The notes beneath the pieces are model-generated. The model was not told the origin of the DNA, ran no database searches, and saw only the letters and a program-made list of their open reading frames with translations. Below are positions 56,829 to 64,000 of a DNA stretch of 64,000 bases, piece by piece. Origin of the DNA: Rhodopseudomonas palustris (GTDB lineage Bacteria > Pseudomonadota > Alphaproteobacteria > Rhizobiales > Xanthobacteraceae). Made by a program: the position numbers and the translations under genes. Numbering within the stretch: the stretch's first letter is position 1; each line of letters starts with the position of its first letter. Location: positions 1 to 64,000 of the forward strand of contig NZ_QYYD01000001.1 in NCBI RefSeq assembly GCF_003591005.1. The letters are read 5' to 3'.

Positions 56829-59120
56829 TCATCCGTTGACGCGCTCGACGTGGGCCACGACCGCCTTCGCGCGAAGCTGGGCGATGATGGCGCTGAGATG
56901 TTTGAGGTCGTAGACCTCCAGATCGATGGTGAGCTCGGTGAAATCCGGCGAGCGCCGGCTCATGTTGATGTTGTCGATGTTGCCGTCGTGCTCGGCGATC
57001 ACGCTGGCGATCTGCGCCAGGCTGCCTGGCTCGTTGACGTTCTGCACGAACAGCCGCGCCGGGAAGCGCTGCGGCGTCGACTCGTCGATATCCCATTTGA
57101 CGTCGAGCCAGCGCTCCGGCTCTTCCTCGAACTCCTTCAGGGCCGGCGAGTGGATCGGATAGATGGTGATGCCCTCGCCCGGCGTGACAATGCCGACGAT
57201 GCGATCGCCCGGCACGGCGCCGCCGTTCGGCGCGAACTTCACCGGCAGGCCGGAATGGATGCCGCCGATCGGCACGGCTGGTCCGACCTTGCCGGCCTCC
57301 GGCGCCGGCTTGGTGCCCGGCTTCTCCGGCTTCTTTCCCCCGAACCGCGCGGTGCGCTCTTCCTTGTAGTCCGGATACATCGCGCGGGCGACGTCGGACG
57401 CCTTCATCTCGCCGCGCCCGACCGAGGCCATCACGTCTTCGATCGAGGCGCGCGCCAGCCGCGGCAGCGCGCCTTTCAGCTTGTCGTCGGCGTATTCGAT
57501 CTTGGCGCGCGCGAACAGACGCTCAACGATACGGCGGCCGAGGCCGGCATACTGATCGCGCATCGCAGCACGGGTCGCACGGCGGATCGCGGCGCGCGCC
57601 TTGCCGGTGCGTGCCAGCGATTCCCATGCGGCCGGCGGCGCCGATTGCACGCTCGACGTCAGCACTTCGACCTCGTCGCCGTTCTGCAGCTCCGACGACA
57701 GCGGCGCGAACTTGCCGTTGATCTTGCAGCCGACCGCGCTGTTGCCGACGTCGGTGTGCACCGCATAGGCGAAGTCGATGACGTTGGCGGCGCGCGGCAG
57801 CGCGATCAGCTTGCCCTTCGGCGTGAAGCAGAACACCTGATCATGGAACAGCTCGAGCTTGGTGTGCTCGAGGAATTCCTCGGGGTTTTGTGCCTCCGAC
57901 AGCATCTCGATAGTGTGCCGCAGCCACGCGAAGGCATTCGACTCGCGGTTGAGCAGCTCGGTCGGCGAGCCTGCGCCGTCCTTATAGAAGGCGTGCGCGG
58001 CAATGCCGTATTCGGCAATCTGGTTCATGTCTTGGGTGCGGAACTGCAGCTCGACGCGCTGCTGGCCGGGGCCGATTACCGTCGTGTGCAGCGAGCGGTA
58101 GTCGTTCTGCTTCGGCGTCGAGATGTAGTCCTTGAACCGGCCCGGCACCATCGGCCAGGTGGTGTGCACCACGCCGAGCGCGCGATAGCAGGACGGCACG
58201 TCGTCGAGCACGACACGGAAGCCGTAAATGTCCGACAATTGCTCGAAGCCGACCGACTTGCGCTCCATCTTGGTCCAGATCGAGAACGGCCGCTTGCGCC
58301 GTCCGGTGACCTCGGCCTTGAGGCCATTCTTGGCGAGGTTGGCGGATAGCTGGGTTTCGATTTCGCCGATCAGATTGCGATTGCGTTCGGCCAGCGCGTC
58401 GAGCCGCTGCATCACCACCGCGAAGGCCTCGGGATCGAGCGTCCGGAACGATAGGTCCTCGAGCTCCTCGCGCATCTCCTGCATGCCCATGCGGCCTGCG
58501 AGCGGCGCGTAGATATCGAGCGTTTCCTCGGCGATACGCTGGCGCGACGCCGGCGGCACGAAATCCAGCGTGCGCATGTTGTGCAGCCGGTCGGCCAGCT
58601 TGATCAGCAGCACGCGGACGTCGTCGGCGATCGCCAGCAGCAGCTTGCGGAGGTTCTCCGCCTGCTTGGCTTCGCGGGATACCAGTTCAAGCCGCTTCAG
58701 CTTGGTCAGGCCTTCGACCAGCGCGCCGATCTCGTGACCGAACAGCTTGTCGATCTCGGTGCGGGTCGCCTCGGTGTCCTCGATCGTGTCGTGCAGCAGC
58801 GCTGCGACGATCGTCGCATCGTCGAGCTTGAGGTTGGTAAGGATCGCCGCGACCTCGAGCGGATGCGAGAAATACGGATCGCCTGACGCCCGGGTCTGCT
58901 CGCCATGCGCCTTCATGGCGTAGACATAGGCCCGGTTGAGCATGTCTTCGTCGGTATCCGGGTTGTACGACCGGACCCGCTCGACCAAGTCATATTGCCG
59001 CATCATCCGGGCGCGCGGCGCCCGTGGCCTCGCGGGAGCCGGCGGCGGGTCGGTCACAACTGGCGCCGCCGAGTCGGCCATCGCTTCCATCTGCCTCGAA
59101 ATGCGGCGTCCTGACGCCAT
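56829..59120 (-). CDS. rsh: Bifunctional (p)ppGpp synthetase/hydrolase (RelA/SpoT, Rsh)
   Basis: Makes and degrades the stringent-response alarmone. The protein (763 aa from the ATG at 59120) has an N-terminal HD hydrolase domain (FSHPLEV, ALLHDTIEDTEA, KLADRLHNMRTLD), a synthetase domain (YGFRVVLDD, KDYISTPKQNDYRSLHTTV), a TGS domain and a C-terminal ACT domain. Both catalytic centres look intact, so it is probably the single long Rsh of this organism. rpoZ lies immediately upstream. Confidence 0.95.
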   Translation of the reverse strand: MASGRRISRQMEAMADSAAPVVTDPPPAPARPRAPRARMMRQYDLVERVRSYNPDTDEDMLNRAYVYAMKAHGEQTRASGDPYFSHPLEVAAILTNLKLDDATIVAALLHDTIEDTEATRTEIDKLFGHEIGALVEGLTKLKRLELVSREAKQAENLRKLLLAIADDVRVLLIKLADRLHNMRTLDFVPPASRQRIAEETLDIYAPLAGRMGMQEMREELEDLSFRTLDPEAFAVVMQRLDALAERNRNLIGEIETQLSANLAKNGLKAEVTGRRKRPFSIWTKMERKSVGFEQLSDIYGFRVVLDDVPSCYRALGVVHTTWPMVPGRFKDYISTPKQNDYRSLHTTVIGPGQQRVELQFRTQDMNQIAEYGIAAHAFYKDGAGSPTELLNRESNAFAWLRHTIEMLSEAQNPEEFLEHTKLELFHDQVFCFTPKGKLIALPRAANVIDFAYAVHTDVGNSAVGCKINGKFAPLSSELQNGDEVEVLTSSVQSAPPAAWESLARTGKARAAIRRATRAAMRDQYAGLGRRIVERLFARAKIEYADDKLKGALPRLARASIEDVMASVGRGEMKASDVARAMYPDYKEERTARFGGKKPEKPGTKPAPEAGKVGPAVPIGGIHSGLPVKFAPNGGAVPGDRIVGIVTPGEGITIYPIHSPALKEFEEEPERWLDVKWDIDESTPQRFPARLFVQNVNEPGSLAQIASVIAEHDGNIDNINMSRRSPDFTELTIDLEVYDLKHLSAIIAQLRAKAVVAHVERVNG

Positions 59121-59290
59121 AGTTACAACCTCAACCGCGGCGCCCTGCGCCGCATGTCTCCTGTTGGGCTCAGATCGTACGGAAATCCGATGGAGCAACA
59201 GTAAAGCGTTTTGACCTCATGGGAAGATCAACGATCCGAAAACCTGCCATACTGGCAGAGGTTTGATCTGCGGCAAGGCGCGCTGTGCCG

Positions 59291-59323
59291 AAAAAGCGAA
59301 CGGCCCGGAGCGATCCGGGCCGT
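59291..59323 (-). terminator. Rho-independent terminator of rpoZ
   Basis: On the minus strand arms ACGGCCCGG/CCGGGCCGT are followed by TTCGCTTTTTC, 36 bp after the rpoZ stop. Confidence 0.75.
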
Positions 59324-59358
59324 GTGCAGATTTGAGCAGTTGGACGCGGCGTCGTGCC

Positions 59359-59751
59359 TCACTCGTCCTCTTCGGGCTGCTCTTCCGGTGGAGCCAGGCC
59401 CTCGAGCCCTTTGAGTAGCTCTTCCTCGGTCATGCGCTCAAGAGCGACCTCGGTATCGTCGGCATCGACGCTGGCGCCTGCAGAACCAATCAGCGGAACG
59501 GTGTCCTGCTCCGGCTCGTCCACCTCGACGAACTTCTGCAGCGAGTGCACCAGCTCTTCCTTGAGGTCTTCCGGCGAGATCGTCTGCTCGGCGATTTCTC
59601 GAAGCGAAACAACGGGATTCTTGTCGTTGTCACGGTCGATTGTGAGCTGCGAGCCGGACGAGATCATTCGCGCGCGGTGCGCTGCCAGCAGCACCAGGTC
59701 GAACCGGTTGTCGACCTTATCAATGCAATCTTCCACGGTGACGCGCGCCAT
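59359..59751 (-). CDS. rpoZ: RNA polymerase omega subunit
   Basis: Assembly subunit of RNA polymerase and part of a ppGpp site. The 130-aa protein starts [20 protein letters not shown] and has AAHRARMI and [14 protein letters not shown]; the C-terminal half is an acidic tail common in alphaproteobacteria. It precedes rsh, as rpoZ-spoT in E. coli, but a terminator separates them. Confidence 0.96.
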   Translation of the reverse strand: MARVTVEDCIDKVDNRFDLVLLAAHRARMISSGSQLTIDRDNDKNPVVSLREIAEQTISPEDLKEELVHSLQKFVEVDEPEQDTVPLIGSAGASVDADDTEVALERMTEEELLKGLEGLAPPEEQPEEDE

Positions 59752-60091
59752 CGCCAGTCGCTCCGTTCAAAAGGACCAAAATGCGAGTTGTGTCGCGTAG
59801 GTATAGGTCGATGAAGGGATGCGCAAGAACCAATTTGTCATTTGGCCGTGACCCCACCCTCTGATAATGCAACTTTTATCCGGCGATGGGCGCACCATTC
59901 ACTGGGACGAACACGGGTCCGACAAGAAAAGGCTTCTTTTCAGAAAGAAAAGTATAGAATACCGGCTGAAGCTTCGTGCGGTTGAAGATTGTGCCGGCAC
60001 TCGATGCCGACGGTTATTCGTGAAAATTTGCCTTTAACGCGCGGTTTTAGCTGCGCCACCAAGCCCTAACGACAGAACACGAGAGATCTGG
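59752..60091. other. Divergent intergenic region between rpoZ and the NYN gene
   Basis: No gene in 340 bp. Near 59936-59952 is a perfect dyad CTTTTC-AGAAA-GAAAAG followed by TATAGAAT, which could be an operator and -10 for a rightward promoter about 130 bp upstream of the NYN gene. Confidence 0.5.
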
Positions 60092-60724
60092 ATGTCCACT
60101 TCTGCGAGCAACAAAATCGCGCTGTTTATCGATGGCGCCAACCTTTATGCGACGGCAAAGACGCTCGGCTTCGATATTGATTACAAACGCTTGCTCAAGG
60201 AATTTCAGGGCCGCGGCACGCTGATCCGCGCGTTTTACTACACGGCCATCATCGAAGATCAGGAATACTCGTCGATTCGTCCGCTGATCGACTGGCTCGA
60301 CTACAACGGCTACACCGTGGTTACCAAGGCGACGAAAGAATTCATCGACGCCAGTGGTCGCCGCAAAGTCAAAGGCAACATGGACATCGAGCTCGCGGTC
60401 GACGCCATGGAGCTGGCCGAACACATCGACCAGATGGTGCTGTTCTCCGGGGATGGCGACTTCCGCTCCCTGGTCGAAGCCGTGCAGCGCCGCGGCGTCC
60501 GCGTCACGGTGATCTCGACGATCTCCAGCCAGCCGCCGATGATCGCCGACGAACTGCGGCGCCAGGCTGACATCTTCACTGACCTGGTCGAGCTGCAGTC
60601 GAAGATCGGCCGCGACCCGGCCGATCGCCCGCCGCCGCGCGAACCGCGCCACCACACGCCGCAGTTCCTGCAGCGCTCGGCCGCCATCGCCCCTCGGGGC
60701 GGAGACGACGATTTCGAAGACTAA
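60092..60724 (+). CDS. NYN-domain (LabA/DUF88) putative nuclease
   Basis: A 210-aa protein with the PIN-like NYN fold. Acidic residues expected at the metal site lie in LFIDGANLY (about residue 11), GNMDIELAVDAM (about 92-103) and LFSGDGDF (about 117-124), so it may be an active RNase. The C-terminal 35 residues are Pro/Arg-rich and disordered. It is conserved in rhizobia, often near rpoZ. RNA substrate unknown. Confidence 0.88.
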   Translation: MSTSASNKIALFIDGANLYATAKTLGFDIDYKRLLKEFQGRGTLIRAFYYTAIIEDQEYSSIRPLIDWLDYNGYTVVTKATKEFIDASGRRKVKGNMDIELAVDAMELAEHIDQMVLFSGDGDFRSLVEAVQRRGVRVTVISTISSQPPMIADELRRQADIFTDLVELQSKIGRDPADRPPPREPRHHTPQFLQRSAAIAPRGGDDDFED

Positions 60725-60728
60725 CGCT

Positions 60729-61403
60729 GTGCCGGCGCGCGGCCCCAGGGCCGGCGTTCTTCGCCCGATCACCGAGCCCGATCGCGACTGCCCGATGTGC
60801 CCGAGGCTCGTGGAATTTCGCCACGAGCATCGGGCGCGCGAGCCCGGCTGGCATAACGCCCCGGTCCCCAGCTTCGGCGCGGCCGACGCCCGCTTGCTGA
60901 TCGTCGGCCTCGCGCCTGGCCTGCAGGGCGCCAATCGCACCGGCCGACCGTTTACCGGCGACTACGCCGGCGACCTGCTCTACGCCACGCTGATCGAATA
61001 TGGCTTCGCCCAGGGGCATTATCAGGCGCGTCCCGACGACGGGCTGCGGCTGGTCGGCAGCCGAATCGTCAACGCGGTGCGCTGTGTCCCGCCGCAGAAC
61101 AAGCCGCTGCCGATCGAGATCAACACCTGCCGGCGGTTTCTTTCCAGTGCGATCGAGACGATGCCGAAGCTGCGCGCCGTCGTGCTGCTCGGACGCATCG
61201 CGCACGACTCGACTCTGAAGGCGGTCGGCCTGCGCGCCGGCCAGGCGCCGTTCGGCCACGGCGCGGTGCACGAGGCCGGCCGCTTCCGCCTGTACGACAG
61301 CTACCACTGCTCTCGCTACAACACGAATACCGGCGTGCTGACGCCGAAGATGTTTCGAGACGTGTTTGCGAAGGTGCGGGCGGATTTAGATGCTGGCAAC
61401 TAA
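60729..61403 (+). CDS. Uracil-DNA glycosylase, family 5-like
   Basis: Removes uracil or deaminated bases from DNA. The 224-aa protein has two CxxC pairs' first half CPMCPRL (4Fe-4S ligands, with later cysteines in VRCVPPQ and NTCRRF), motif A GLAPGLQGANRTGRPFTGD and motif B SYHCSRYNTNTG, where family 5 usually has SYHPS. The GTG start lies 4 bp after the NYN stop, so they are co-translated. Confidence 0.87.
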   Translation: MPARGPRAGVLRPITEPDRDCPMCPRLVEFRHEHRAREPGWHNAPVPSFGAADARLLIVGLAPGLQGANRTGRPFTGDYAGDLLYATLIEYGFAQGHYQARPDDGLRLVGSRIVNAVRCVPPQNKPLPIEINTCRRFLSSAIETMPKLRAVVLLGRIAHDSTLKAVGLRAGQAPFGHGAVHEAGRFRLYDSYHCSRYNTNTGVLTPKMFRDVFAKVRADLDAGN

Positions 61404-61404
61404 C

Positions 61405-61485
61405 TCGTCATTGCGAGCGAAGCGAAGCAATCCAGCTCCGCGCACTGCGCAGGATTGCTTCGTCGCTGCGCTCCTCGCAATGACG
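61405..61485. repeat. Palindromic intergenic repeat, family B
   Basis: CGTCATTGCGAGCGAAGCG and its inverse ending CTCGCAATGACG, between convergent genes. Confidence 0.85.
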
Positions 61486-61508
61486 CGGCTGCATTTGCGC
61501 GGGATCAA

Positions 61509-62087
61509 CTAACGCGGATTGGCCTTCAGCCATGCCAACACATCTCCGGCGTTCCGGTCCGGCGGGAACACCGGATAGAACACGTGGCTGATGCGGCCGT
61601 CGTCGATGATCAGCGCGATACGCTTGAGCAGCGTCATGTCGGCGACCTGCATGGTCGGCAGGTTGAGTGCAGCCGCGAGTTCGAGCTTGGCGTCTGACAG
61701 CACCGGAAACGGCAGATGCAGCCGGGCGGCCATCTCGGCCTGATAATCGGTAGTCTGAGTCGAGAGGCCGAACACCTGGTCGGCGCCGGCCGCCTTGAGC
61801 TCGGCGAACAGGTCGCGGAACGAACAGGTCTGCGGGGTGCAACCGCGCGCGCCTGGGATCATGTCCCAGTCGTCGACGGGCGCGATCTTGCCGGGCTCGC
61901 CGGTGCGCGGATAGCCGAACACGACGGTGCGTCCGGTCAGGGCACCCAGCGTCGCCACGCCGCCATAGGTCGCCGGCAGCGCCACCGGTGGAATGGTCGT
62001 GCCAACGAGATGGGCCGCGCCGCCGTCATCGATCGGCGCCGGGATCGTACTCCAGTCCACCTCATTCAAGCTGTCCTGATTGGCCAT
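61509..62087 (-). CDS. Peroxiredoxin (AhpC/TSA, PrxQ-like)
   Basis: A 192-aa thiol peroxidase. GCTPQTCSFRD places the peroxidatic Cys83 and probable resolving Cys88, as in BCP/PrxQ. The rest is thioredoxin-like (VVFGYPRTG). Electron donor unknown. It follows smpB on the same strand after 29 bp. Confidence 0.88.
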   Translation of the reverse strand: MANQDSLNEVDWSTIPAPIDDGGAAHLVGTTIPPVALPATYGGVATLGALTGRTVVFGYPRTGEPGKIAPVDDWDMIPGARGCTPQTCSFRDLFAELKAAGADQVFGLSTQTTDYQAEMAARLHLPFPVLSDAKLELAAALNLPTMQVADMTLLKRIALIIDDGRISHVFYPVFPPDRNAGDVLAWLKANPR

Positions 62088-62116
62088 CCATCCTCCCCAT
62101 CCGTCGATGCCTGCAC

Positions 62117-62590
62117 TCAGCCGCGGGCGCGGAGCAACCGGCCCTTCTCGCGGCTCCAGTCTCGCTTCTTCTCGGTCTCGCGCTTGTCGTGCAGCTGCTT
62201 GCCCTTGGCCAGCGCCAGCAGCAGCTTGGCGCGGCCCTTTTCGTTGAAATACAGCTTCAGCGGAATCAGCGTCATGCCCTGGCGCTCGACGGCACCCATC
62301 AGCTTGTTGATCTGCTTGCGGTGCAGCAGCAGTTTGCGCGGCCGCTTCGGTTCGTGGTTGAAGCGGTTTGCCTGCAGATATTCGGGGATGGTCGCGTTGA
62401 TCAGCCAGATCTCGCCGCCGCGCGAATCCGCGTAGGACTCCGCGATGGTCGACTTGCCGCTGCGCACCGACTTCACCTCGGTGCCGGTCAGCGAGATGCC
62501 GGCCTCAATGGTGTCCTCGATCGCATAGTTGAACCGCGCCTTGCGGTTCTCGGCCACGACCTTGATCGGGCGCTCGTTCTTGTCGGCCAT
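62117..62590 (-). CDS. smpB: SsrA (tmRNA)-binding protein SmpB
   Basis: Delivers tmRNA to stalled ribosomes. The 157-aa protein has [33 protein letters not shown] and a C-terminal basic tail ([19 protein letters not shown]). The tmRNA gene itself is not in this window; in Bradyrhizobium the sra (tmRNA) gene lies near dapA. Confidence 0.97.
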   Translation of the reverse strand: MADKNERPIKVVAENRKARFNYAIEDTIEAGISLTGTEVKSVRSGKSTIAESYADSRGGEIWLINATIPEYLQANRFNHEPKRPRKLLLHRKQINKLMGAVERQGMTLIPLKLYFNEKGRAKLLLALAKGKQLHDKRETEKKRDWSREKGRLLRARG

Positions 62591-62626
62591 AGCGGCTGAA
62601 ACCTCGTTGGCGGCCGTTCGGCCGGC

Positions 62627-63055
62627 CTAAACCTGTGGGCGCGAGCCCTTCAGGAGATCGCGGATTTCGGTCAGCAGTTCCTCCTGCCGGGTCGGAGTGG
62701 GCGGTGGCGGCTTGGTTTCTTCCGCCTGCTGCTTGAGCTTGTTGAGCGACCGAATCACCGCGAACAGCACCGCCGCAACGATCAGGAAATTCAGCGTCAC
62801 GGTCAGGAAATTGCCCCAGGCGAGCACCGCCCCCTGTTTCTTCGCCTCGGCCAACGTGTTGGCGGTAACGGCCTTAGAGAGCGGCGTGAAGTAGTTCGAG
62901 AAGTCCAGCCCGCCGGTGATTGCGCCGATGATCGGCATGATCACGTCGCCAACCAGCGAGGTGACGATGGCACCGAACGCCGCACCGATGATGACGCCGA
63001 CCGCGAGGTCGACGACGTTGCCCTTCATGGCGAAGTCGCGAAACTGCTTGAGCAA
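62627..63055 (-). CDS. mscL: Large-conductance mechanosensitive channel MscL
   Basis: Emergency osmotic release channel of the inner membrane. The product has two helices ([20 protein letters not shown] and the second around [11 protein letters not shown]) and a cytoplasmic helix. The start is uncertain: the TTG at 63055 (142 aa, beginning [10 protein letters not shown], with AAGGGA 6 nt upstream) matches the family; an ATG at 63109 would add 18 residues but has no ribosome site. Confidence 0.93.
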   Translation of the reverse strand: MLKQFRDFAMKGNVVDLAVGVIIGAAFGAIVTSLVGDVIMPIIGAITGGLDFSNYFTPLSKAVTANTLAEAKKQGAVLAWGNFLTVTLNFLIVAAVLFAVIRSLNKLKQQAEETKPPPPTPTRQEELLTEIRDLLKGSRPQV

Positions 63056-63113
63056 CTTCGATCCCTTCTGTTCCAGACCTCGGACCGACTCTCCAGTGTC
63101 CATGCGCAACCCG

Positions 63114-64000
63114 TCAGTTCAGCAGGCCGGCGTGCATCATCGCAGAGCGGATGACCTGGCCGGTCGGCTCGGTGACTGGCATCAGCGGCAGCCGCACCTT
63201 TTGCTCGATCCGACCGAGCAATGTCAGACCATGCTTGGCCCCCGCCACGCCCGGCTCCTTGAACACTGCGTCGTGCAGCGGCACCAGCCGGTCCTGGATC
63301 TTCAGTGCCCCGGCATAATCGCCTGCGAACACCGCGCCCATCAAATCCGAACACAGCTTAGGCGCCACGTTCGACACCACGGAAATGCAGCCGTGGCCGC
63401 CGGCGGCCATATAGGCCAACGCCGTCATGTCCTCGCCGGACAGTTGCAGAAAGTCGGCGCCCATCGCGTGGCGCTGTTGCGATACCCGGCCGAGATTGGC
63501 GGTGGCGTCCTTGACGCCCGCGATATTCTTCAGCTCGTACAGCCGGGTCATGGTCTCGACCGACATGTCGACCACAGAGCGCGGCGGGATGTTGTAGATG
63601 ATGATCGGAATGCCGATCGCGTCGTTCACCGCCTTGAAGTGGTGATACATGCCCTCCTGGGTGGGCTTGTTGTAATACGGCGTCACCACCAGCACGGCGT
63701 CGGCGCCGGCCTTTTCGGCGTGCTTGGCGAGTTCGACGGCTTCACGCGTCGAGTTCGAGCCGGCGCCGGCGATCACCGGTACCCGGCCCTTGGCTTCCTC
63801 GACGCACCATTCCACGACCTTGTGGTGCTCGTCATGGCTCAGCGTCGGGCTTTCGCCGGTCGTGCCGACCGGCACAAGGCCGTGGCTGCCCTCGTCGATT
63901 TGCCAGTTCACCAGGCTGCGAAACGCCTGCTCGTCGAGCGAGCCGTCTTTTTTGAACGGCGTGACCATGGCGGTAAACGATCCCCGAAAATTCGCCTTGG
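63114..64000 (-). CDS. dapA: 4-hydroxy-tetrahydrodipicolinate synthase (partial)
   Basis: Condenses pyruvate with aspartate semialdehyde in lysine and diaminopimelate synthesis. Motifs are [14 protein letters not shown], the catalytic Tyr in [11 protein letters not shown] and the Schiff-base Lys in [12 protein letters not shown]. The reading frame continues past the internal ATG at 63968 to the window edge as [13 protein letters not shown], matching the usual DapA N terminus, so the true start lies beyond base 64000. Confidence 0.96.
   Translation of the reverse strand, partial: KANFRGSFTAMVTPFKKDGSLDEQAFRSLVNWQIDEGSHGLVPVGTTGESPTLSHDEHHKVVEWCVEEAKGRVPVIAGAGSNSTREAVELAKHAEKAGADAVLVVTPYYNKPTQEGMYHHFKAVNDAIGIPIIIYNIPPRSVVDMSVETMTRLYELKNIAGVKDATANLGRVSQQRHAMGADFLQLSGEDMTALAYMAAGGHGCISVVSNVAPKLCSDLMGAVFAGDYAGALKIQDRLVPLHDAVFKEPGVAGAKHGLTLLGRIEQKVRLPLMPVTEPTGQVIRSAMMHAGLLN

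Overview
This 64-kb window is a stretch of GC-rich alphaproteobacterial chromosome. Gene order, the strongly GC-biased codon use and the repeat families point to Rhodopseudomonas (R. palustris group) or a very close Nitrobacteraceae/Bradyrhizobium relative. Supporting signs are the classic rhizobial blocks plsX-fabH-ihfA-merR, glyA-nrdR-ribD-ribE-ribH-nusB-(thiL) and rsh-pdxJ-acpS-lepB-rnc-era-(recO), an Mg-type HemB, a K+-independent H+-pyrophosphatase and the rhizobial MarR regulator LdtR. I could run no database search; assignments rest on motifs, family knowledge and gene context.

Layout: 0-7.3 kb holds polyphosphate metabolism (ppx, ppk), the replication regulator hdaA, pgsA and, divergently, purMN. 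7.3-12.4 kb holds a cold-shock gene with a long leader, a Crp/Fnr regulator, a TerC protein, ndk and an ABC-F ATPase. 12.7-18.2 kb has tRNA-Pro(GGG), then merR-ihfA-fabH-plsX, a DUF177 protein, a cytochrome bc1 assembly chaperone and bamE. 18.2-21.8 kb is accessory: a Bug-type binding protein, a hydrolase and a RAYT transposase inside a cluster of its own REP repeats. 21.8-32.4 kb returns to housekeeping (hppA, thiL, nusB, rib genes, nrdR, glyA), interrupted by a LysR/metallo-hydrolase pair.

32.4-38.5 kb is the most accessory region: two vapBC modules, a nucleotidyltransferase whose HEPN partner is cut short by a REP element, a GST, a strong promoter followed by about 480 nt of highly structured apparently non-coding DNA, a three-gene operon of unknown small proteins, and ldtR. 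38.8-48.2 kb carries an acyl-CoA synthetase, hemB, an RDD protein, the N-end-rule transferase bpt, mntH and parC. 48.2-51.1 kb has two regulator/enzyme pairs (HxlR/NmrA-like oxidoreductase, TetR/GST), each with a visible dyad in the divergent promoter. 51-59.8 kb runs recO, era, rnc, lepB, acpS, pdxJ, rsh and rpoZ. 59.8-64 kb has a NYN-domain protein, a family-5-like uracil-DNA glycosylase, a peroxiredoxin, smpB, mscL and dapA, which runs off the right edge.

At least five families of short palindromic intergenic repeats are scattered through the window. No CRISPR array, prophage, integrase or replication origin was seen. The best candidates for something undescribed are the promoter-driven structured RNA locus at about 36.0-36.5 kb, the neighbouring operon of unknown genes at 36.7-37.7 kb, and the RAYT/REP cluster at 20.5-21.8 kb.
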